Source of the DNA: Pseudomonadota bacterium
GTDB taxonomy: Bacteria; Pseudomonadota; Alphaproteobacteria; Caulobacterales; Caulobacteraceae
Length of the DNA: 64,000 bases
NCBI GenBank assembly: GCA_018241995.1
Contig: JAFECT010000003.1
Span: forward strand, 124,001 to 188,000
Direction: 5' to 3'
Shown: positions 58,494 through 64,000 of the stretch, one piece after another
Layout of the letters: each line of letters begins with the position of its first letter
Position numbering within the stretch: the first letter of the stretch is position 1
Position numbers and translations under genes: made by a program
Notes under the pieces: model-generated
Database searches by the model: none
The model's input: only the letters and a program-made list of their open reading frames with translations
What the model was told of the DNA's origin: nothing

Positions 58494-60983
58494 CTATGGC
58501 GCGTGATACCGCCGGCTGGGCGCCGGGTACGGCTTCCCGGGCTTCAGCGCTTCCCACAGGATGGCGTTCAGCGCATGCGGGTCCGCCCGGTCGGGCTTTG
58601 AGAAGTCGAGCTGCAGCGACGCCTTGGCCAGCGGCCCGGTCTTGGGATTGACCGCCGTCAGGTCCTCGGTCTCCGGCACGAGGTCGTAGCGCCACGCCGC
58701 GGGCCGGGCCTGGAACAGGCCGTACATCGGGCGCGCGTGCAGGTCGTTCTGGGTCATGGGGGGCAGGCCCAGGATCAGCTCCATGGTGCGGACCATCGAC
58801 ATCATCGTGTACGAGCTGTGGTCGACGTAGCCCTGCTTGACGTAGGGCGAGATCACCATGGCGACGGAACGGTGCTCGTCGAGATGATCGGGCCCGTCCT
58901 GGGCGTCGTCCTCGGTCACGAAGATCGCGGTGGAGTCCCAGAAGCGCGAGTGGCTGACCGCCTGGACCAGCTGGCCCAGCGCCAGGTCGTTGGTGGCCAC
59001 CGCGGCCTTGGGCGTGGGCAGGTCCGGCGCCAGGCCGTAGGTGTGGTTCTCGGGGATGTAGACGACCATGTAGGCGGGCCAGTCGCCGGTCTTCTGGGCC
59101 TGGGCCAGATCGGCCAGGAAGATCTTCATCTTCTCGGTGTCGGGCGCGCTCTTGTCGGCCAGGTCGCTCCAGGCCTTGCTGGCGTGGCCCTCCAGCCCCT
59201 TCTCGCCGACGAACACCGGGGCCTTCTCCGCCGAGGAGGTGAAGCCGACGTATTCGCCATAGCTGATGTAGGACAGGCCCTTGCGGCGCGCCGCGTCCCA
59301 CAGATAACCGGCGGGAGAGGCCGTAAGCCGTTCGTCGGCGTCCGGCTCGCCCCGCCCGCCATAGCCGATCGCCGTGGTCCGCTCGGTGAAGGCGGTGGCG
59401 TAGGCGGCGTTGGCCCACTCGTGGCCGTTCTGAGAGACCTCGCCGTTGACGAAGTAGTGGTCGAGCAGGACCGTCCGGCGCACCAGGTCGTGCCCGTTGG
59501 GCGTCACCGCCTTGCCGAAGATGGCCAGCTCGGGATCGCCCTCGCCGCGCGCATCGTCGCCCATCACCTGGTCGTAGGTGCGGTTCTCGCGGATCACATA
59601 GATGACGTGCTTGATGCGCTTGAACGCGGCCTGGGCCTCGCGCACCTCCGCCACGGTCGGCTTGTCGCCGGGGATGTTGCTCCTGACCTGGGCGGTATAG
59701 CGGGCCAGCTGCTCGCCCTCTGGCGCGGGCACGATCTCGGCATAGCCCTGCACCAGAAAGCCGATGAAATCGAACTTGTGGTTCGGGTCGGCCTGGGTGC
59801 GCGCGCCCGGGTGGGTGGGCGGCACGTTGGGGCCGGAGCCCAGGCCCTTGGCCACGCCGATCACCAGGGTCTCGCCGTCCGGCGTCAGACCCACCGCACT
59901 GGGGTACTGGCCGGTCGGCACGAAGCCCAGCACCACCGAGTGGTCGGCGCGCGAGATGTCGATCACGGCCACATCGTTCTCGCCCGAGTTGGCGACATAC
60001 AGACGCCGCCCGTCCCGGCTGATCGCCAGGGAGCAGGGGGTGGCGCCGATCGGCCCGCCCGGCGCCAGCGCCGTGCCGATGGTCTCCACCACCTTGCCGC
60101 CGCGCACGACCGAGATGGTGTCCGAGCCCGCATTGGCGACGAACAGCCGCCCGTCCGGCCCATAGGCGACATCGGTGGGATGCTGGCCGACCTTGACCCG
60201 GCCGATGGGGCTCAGGTCGCCGCTCTTCAACAGCAGCACCGACTGGTCGCCCCACTCGCCTACGGCCAGGGTCGCGCCGTCCGGCGACAAGGCCAGCTGA
60301 TAGGGGCGATAGCCGACCTTGGCTGAGCCCTCCAGGGCGCCGGTCCCGCGGCCGAGCTTGTAGACCGTGTCGTTGGAGGTGTTGGCGACGAACAGCGACC
60401 CGGCGCCCAAGGCCAGGCCCGCGGTGAACCGCTCCTTCTCGTCCAGGCCCTTGATCGCCAGGCCCGGCGCGGGCTCCACGCCGCCCGCCTTCAGGCCCAG
60501 CTTCAGCACCGGCAAAGACATCGACGCCGCCAGGGTCGCGTCGATGCCCTTGATGTCCGGCCGGCGCAGCATGCCGGGGTTGGAGGGTCCGCCACCCGCC
60601 ACGAACAGGTCGCCCGCGGCCTCATCGAGCGCCATGCCCGCCCAGGCCTTGCCCAGATTGACCCGCTGCCCGACCTTGGCCTCGCCCAGGTCGATGACCT
60701 CCAGCCCCTGGTCATGGAACCCGCCCGTGACGATGAAGGCGCGCCGCCCATCGCCCGAGGCCAGGATCTTCAGCGGCATATCCCCCGACAGCCGCACCAG
60801 CCGCCCGGCCGGCGTGATCCGCCACCCGTTGCGCAACAGCGTGCCCGGCGCGCCGGGATCCGCCGAGGCCCCAACCCACGGCGACAGGGCGACAACAGCC
60901 GTGAGGGCCGCGAACGCGAGCAGAAGCGGCGCCCCGGAGAACGCGAAGCGGCGCACCGCCGCCAAAGCCGTGGATTTGAACAT
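58494..60983 (-). CDS. YVTN beta-propeller fused to phosphoesterase (alkaline-phosphatase-like)
   Basis: An 829-residue exported protein (hydrophobic signal about 15-40). Residues about 45-410 form a seven-bladed YVTN/YncE-type propeller (LFVANAGSDTISVV, LYVANSGENDVAVIDIS). Residues about 460-790 form the phosphoesterase domain: IKHVIYVIRENRTYDQVMGD, which holds the metal site and nucleophile region, and FVTEDDAQDGPDHLDEHRSVAMVISPYVKQGYVDH. It is a phosphodiesterase or phospholipase-C-like enzyme by family; the substrate is unknown. No partner gene is adjacent. Confidence 0.88.
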   Translation of the reverse strand: MFKSTALAAVRRFAFSGAPLLLAFAALTAVVALSPWVGASADPGAPGTLLRNGWRITPAGRLVRLSGDMPLKILASGDGRRAFIVTGGFHDQGLEVIDLGEAKVGQRVNLGKAWAGMALDEAAGDLFVAGGGPSNPGMLRRPDIKGIDATLAASMSLPVLKLGLKAGGVEPAPGLAIKGLDEKERFTAGLALGAGSLFVANTSNDTVYKLGRGTGALEGSAKVGYRPYQLALSPDGATLAVGEWGDQSVLLLKSGDLSPIGRVKVGQHPTDVAYGPDGRLFVANAGSDTISVVRGGKVVETIGTALAPGGPIGATPCSLAISRDGRRLYVANSGENDVAVIDISRADHSVVLGFVPTGQYPSAVGLTPDGETLVIGVAKGLGSGPNVPPTHPGARTQADPNHKFDFIGFLVQGYAEIVPAPEGEQLARYTAQVRSNIPGDKPTVAEVREAQAAFKRIKHVIYVIRENRTYDQVMGDDARGEGDPELAIFGKAVTPNGHDLVRRTVLLDHYFVNGEVSQNGHEWANAAYATAFTERTTAIGYGGRGEPDADERLTASPAGYLWDAARRKGLSYISYGEYVGFTSSAEKAPVFVGEKGLEGHASKAWSDLADKSAPDTEKMKIFLADLAQAQKTGDWPAYMVVYIPENHTYGLAPDLPTPKAAVATNDLALGQLVQAVSHSRFWDSTAIFVTEDDAQDGPDHLDEHRSVAMVISPYVKQGYVDHSSYTMMSMVRTMELILGLPPMTQNDLHARPMYGLFQARPAAWRYDLVPETEDLTAVNPKTGPLAKASLQLDFSKPDRADPHALNAILWEALKPGKPYPAPSRRYHAP

Positions 60984-61162
60984 CAGCCGCCCCTCTGAGT
61001 TGGGCCGAGGGTGGGGCAGGGCGGCTAGTGGGGCAAATTACTTATTAGAAACAATTCGCTGATTGGGAAGCAATCCTCGCATTTCTCGGCGAGATTCGTT
61101 TATCCGCGCCTAGGAACCACGGCTAAAGCCCTCAGTAGATAAATCTAAGACTGAAACGCACT

Positions 61163-63556
61163 CTAGCTATGGCTGTCCAACCACTTATTGAGACGATCCA
61201 ATGTCTCGGAGATTTTCTGCCGTCCGTGACGAGTTGGGGCAGAGTGAAGAAAGTCTCGCATCTCCACCAAGCTCCGCCTTACGACGACGCGCTGTCTCGC
61301 ATCAAATTTATCCCACAGTATCTCGGCAAAATCTGGGTAAATCTCTGCGACTCTATAAGGATGCGTTGATCCCCGATCTCGAATGATTTGTGACCTTAAC
61401 CTCTTGTGCGCCTCAGTAAACGCATAAAATGGATCACCGAATTGATCCGGTGCAAACATTCTGCTTTCCAGCAGAAAACGAGCGAAATGATTGTCTACAT
61501 GAAATGTATCGAAGTCACTATTTCGAGCTTGACCAAAGGCCGTATCAAAAATAATTTTTGCGCCAAAATATTCTTTTTCGTTTGTTAGCACTATTGCATA
61601 CTGCAGCCAAAACAAAGACTTGTGTCGAAGGGACTCTATGGTCTTTAGTTTATCAAAAACGGCTTTGACGGAATTTATGTATTCAGAGCCGTGAAATAGC
61701 TCCGCCATGATAGCTGGCCTATACATAAATTTTATCAGTTCCGAATATGTGTCGCGGCCGTTTGAGGCACGATCACATGATTTTGCAATGTCAAATAGAG
61801 CTTCGATTTTTGATTCCGCATCATACATCTCGCTCACCAGAACTGAGGCCAATACGGGGGATTTAATGCGCACGCGATGCGCATCCTTGTCAAAAAACTC
61901 ACCCGCGCCGCCAGCCATCTTTAAGTCTTGCTCATTCAAAACCAGGCCAGATATTTCGCGAACGAAGCGAGGGTTTGTATCAAATCCACACAAGTCCATT
62001 ATTAGAATATAGAGTAACCATTTCTTAAATCGACCTTCTGGTATACTACGAAATACGCTATCAATCTTCCTCCGGATGAAGCCAGATTTGAATCTATCAA
62101 GAAGTATTGAGCGCCATTCTCTGCCGCATCGGCGAGTTATAATGGCCATCTTATCCTGTTGGGACGCTGATGCATCTGCCCCCCAGAGGCCGTTTACGTT
62201 GAACCAATCAACGATTTGGGCCGCTTCTCTCTCGGACAGGAAGTTCAAATCATAGTCTTCGTAACCGCTCCCAATAATCATGTGAAGCTCATTGCCTTGG
62301 AGCTCGAAAATAGATGTTCGACAAGTTACTATGAAGCTAAAACGAGGGAATTGCTCAACAAGGGTTGTTATGTCGCGACGATTGTTAGTCCGGAAAACAT
62401 CCTCGCAGATAATGACTACCCGTCCCGTAAGGGAACGGAGAAATGGGAGGTCGGCAGAGATGAGATCTCGCGCAGATTTCAGCGTTAGTACTGTGAAGCC
62501 GCGCTGTGCGAGGGCCAATTTTAGGCTTTCTAGCGCTACAGTCTTTCCGTTGCCAAGCCCAGAATGCAAAGCCACGCGAACGGGTGAATCTGAGGCGTCG
62601 ATTCTATTGATGATGGTTTCCGCATCATCGCGCCATAGGACATATTCTAACTTAGTGTCGGGCCGTGTTGCAGGGAGAATATCCGGCTTCACGTCCCCCA
62701 GCAGTACCAAGTTGAAGACGTCTCCGCCCGAGGGAGGCTTGGTCTCGCTCGGTAACTTGTAACGTTCAAAAGCTACGGGCTCGGTGCGACGGGTCGGTGG
62801 CGGTGACCCTACGCTTGCAACCAGATCGGCAAATGCGCGAACACCTATGGGAAATACCTCACCGTATAGTGAAAGATTATCTCTCCATATTTCATCCATA
62901 TCTTCAATATCTACAAAGAAAGTCTTGGAGCGAGTTACCGGATCTTTGAAGAATATTGAGGAAATGTGAACGTCTGACAGGCTGCAGCCAATCGCGATTA
63001 CAGAGTCAGCAAGCTCAATATCGTTGCGAAACGCAGTAAACCAGCCGCTGTTAGCGTCATTTAAATTGTAGGATTCGCTACTTAGCACGATAGATTCAGC
63101 AGACATGTTGCCGCTGTGCAGCTCGCCGTGCAAGTGAATGCATTGTGGCGGGCCATCGGCGTTCTTCACGCGAGACAAGGAATTAAGTGCAACTAACGGG
63201 CGGGAATTGTCACGATAAATATGCTCAACTATATCATCATAATTTAGCGTATATATTCTACGCCATGGAAGCAACGCGATCCGGGCTTGGTCCACTGAAA
63301 CGGTCTTTGATGTGAATATATCCTGCAAGCGCTGAGTTAGCTGCTCGCTACCAAATTTTGACAGATATCGCGTTGCGATCACAGGAAGCGGGTAGGTGCC
63401 CGCCACCCCCAATTCACTCGCCAAAATAGCTGCCAAGCCTGACCCAGTGGGTAGGCTCCGATTCAGAACATTAACGCTCGCGGTGGAAAAGCCCGCCCCC
63501 AAAAGGAGAATTGAATTCTGCTGGTGAACAAGCGTAACCGCTTCCCTGAGATCCAT
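61163..63556 (-). CDS. SIR2 + P-loop NTPase protein, probable anti-phage defence
   Basis: A 797-residue protein. A SIR2-like domain covers about 10-250: GAGFS at 20-24, TLNYDD at 103-108 (Asn105), and HLHG at 141-144 (His143), the residues that bind and cleave NAD. A P-loop NTPase follows: SGLGNGKT at 332-339, a Walker-B-like strand VVIICED at 380-386, and a sensor-like TCRTS near 411. The last 300 residues are helical and may be the sensor. NAD depletion on phage recognition is known for SIR2-NTPase proteins; here it is inferred. GC is far lower than that of its neighbours. The ATG at 63556 gives MDLREAV; an upstream TTG was rejected. Confidence 0.75.
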   Translation of the reverse strand: MDLREAVTLVHQQNSILLLGAGFSTASVNVLNRSLPTGSGLAAILASELGVAGTYPLPVIATRYLSKFGSEQLTQRLQDIFTSKTVSVDQARIALLPWRRIYTLNYDDIVEHIYRDNSRPLVALNSLSRVKNADGPPQCIHLHGELHSGNMSAESIVLSSESYNLNDANSGWFTAFRNDIELADSVIAIGCSLSDVHISSIFFKDPVTRSKTFFVDIEDMDEIWRDNLSLYGEVFPIGVRAFADLVASVGSPPPTRRTEPVAFERYKLPSETKPPSGGDVFNLVLLGDVKPDILPATRPDTKLEYVLWRDDAETIINRIDASDSPVRVALHSGLGNGKTVALESLKLALAQRGFTVLTLKSARDLISADLPFLRSLTGRVVIICEDVFRTNNRRDITTLVEQFPRFSFIVTCRTSIFELQGNELHMIIGSGYEDYDLNFLSEREAAQIVDWFNVNGLWGADASASQQDKMAIITRRCGREWRSILLDRFKSGFIRRKIDSVFRSIPEGRFKKWLLYILIMDLCGFDTNPRFVREISGLVLNEQDLKMAGGAGEFFDKDAHRVRIKSPVLASVLVSEMYDAESKIEALFDIAKSCDRASNGRDTYSELIKFMYRPAIMAELFHGSEYINSVKAVFDKLKTIESLRHKSLFWLQYAIVLTNEKEYFGAKIIFDTAFGQARNSDFDTFHVDNHFARFLLESRMFAPDQFGDPFYAFTEAHKRLRSQIIRDRGSTHPYRVAEIYPDFAEILWDKFDARQRVVVRRSLVEMRDFLHSAPTRHGRQKISETLDRLNKWLDSHS

Positions 63557-63582
63557 GCCCCACTCCCGGTTGAGTGGGCATG
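63554..63582 (-). promoter_or_regulatory. Inverted repeat covering the start codon and ribosome-binding site of the SIR2 gene
   Basis: CATGCCC-C-ACTC (63554-63565) pairs with GAGTGGGCATG (63572-63582), with one bulged C and a 6-base loop. On the mRNA the downstream arm contains GGGAG and the initiation ATG (63556-63554), so folding would hide both. Upstream, TTGGAC (63607-63602) and GCTAGC (63587-63582) with a 14-base spacer could be the promoter. Confidence 0.45.
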
Positions 63583-63739
63583 CTAGCGCATCTGCCGCAG
63601 AGTCCAAGGTCCATTGATCAGTTCGCCGACGTAGGTCAACGGTGGCTCTCTATTTGAGCTGGTGTTGGGGGTGCGAAATGTGGGGCTCTTAGCGTGCACT
63701 CAAGCGGGGTATTGGATCAGATTTCGGGGCATGCAAGCC

Positions 63740-64000
63740 TCACCGCCGCCCCTTCCGAAACGCCTCCGCCTTCTCCGCCCGCGCCTGAGCCCGCATCGCC
63801 TTAGGCGCTGACCTGTCCACCTCTTCCCGCGCCCCCGTCGTCACCTCGTTGGCGAACTCCAGGTCGAGCATCTTCAGGCGTTTCACCTCGTCCCTGAGGC
63901 GCGCCGCTTCCTCGAACTCCAGGTTGGCGGCGGCTTCGCGCATGCGGGTCTCCAGGTCCTTGAGGGTGGCCTGGAAGTTGTTGCCGACGAAGTTCTTGGC
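63740..64000 (-). CDS. uvrB: UvrABC system protein B, C-terminal end (cut by window end)
   Basis: Only the last 86 codons are in the window. They include the UVR domain that contacts UvrC: NNFQATLKDLETRMREAAANLEFEEAARLRDEVKRLKMLDLEF, followed by a basic alpha/arginine tail ending KAEAFRKGRR. The extended tail after the UVR motif is common in alphaproteobacteria. The reading frame stays open to the window edge. It is the conserved-side neighbour of the SIR2 island. Confidence 0.92.
   Translation of the reverse strand, partial: AKNFVGNNFQATLKDLETRMREAAANLEFEEAARLRDEVKRLKMLDLEFANEVTTGAREEVDRSAPKAMRAQARAEKAEAFRKGRR

Noticed and set aside
1..64000. CRISPR arrays, tRNA, rRNA, insertion-sequence transposases
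   Set aside because: Reading both strands found no regularly spaced repeats, no tRNA-like cloverleaf and no transposase or integrase motif.

Overview
The window is high-GC, densely packed alphaproteobacterial chromosome. Several points indicate Caulobacteraceae (a Phenylobacterium or Caulobacter relative): a ribF / ileS / lspA / DUF3035 / mutL neighbourhood, a TipF-type degenerate EAL flagellar protein, an LPS-core/lipid A cluster with a CtpA-like phosphatase, and many small alphaproteobacterial families (DUF2093, DUF4170, DUF374). The genus is an inference from gene content; no rRNA or tRNA gene was seen.

Layout. 1-5.0 kb: mutL (cut by the window start), a DUF3035 lipoprotein, lspA and ileS, all on the minus strand. 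5.0-6.1 kb: an AT-richer stretch with a small HTH gene that separates ileS from ribF. 6.1-12.4 kb: a SnoaL-like protein, ribF, a MaoC hydratase, a HAD phosphatase, an alkylation-repair pair (Ada plus a 2OG-Fe(II) oxygenase), a VOC protein and tipF. 12.4-20 kb: SDR plus lauroyl-type acyltransferase, a response regulator, an M23 peptidase with DUF2093, xseA, purD and an L,D-transpeptidase. 20.1-25.3 kb: a secreted amidohydrolase, then a tightly overlapping three-gene cassette: a 677-aa ferritin-like protein with a cysteine-rich C-terminal segment, a DUF692/MNIO enzyme and a DUF2063 partner. 25.3-34.2 kb: an envelope/LPS block (lpxK, waaA, DUF374 acyltransferase, MsbA-like ABC exporter, CtpA-like phosphatase, an Lrp regulator, DUF4170, cysQ, pmbA). 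34.2-61 kb: mostly metabolic and housekeeping genes (two amidohydrolases in the window overall, ubiD, ggt, solA, S9 and S41 peptidases, mpg, acyP, an MFS transporter, a YVTN/phosphoesterase) with several lineage hypotheticals. 61.1-63.6 kb: an AT-rich accessory gene encoding a SIR2 + P-loop NTPase protein, a probable anti-phage effector, inserted beside uvrB, whose 3' end closes the window.

The most interesting system is the cassette at 21594-25346. DUF692 (MNIO) enzymes with a DUF2063 partner modify cysteines of short ribosomal peptides (methanobactin- and bufferin-type pathways). Here no short precursor gene is present. The position of the precursor is taken by a large, apparently cytoplasmic ferritin-like protein that carries eleven cysteines in about 110 residues. 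This suggests an MNIO acting on a large folded iron-binding protein, or on a peptide segment built into one. Second in interest is the SIR2-NTPase island, whose start codon and ribosome-binding site lie inside an inverted repeat.

Genes are often translationally coupled. The junctions in the LPS block, the M23/DUF2093 pair, the MNIO cassette and both Lrp pairs use a GTGA overlap, in which a GTG start shares bases with the upstream TGA stop.
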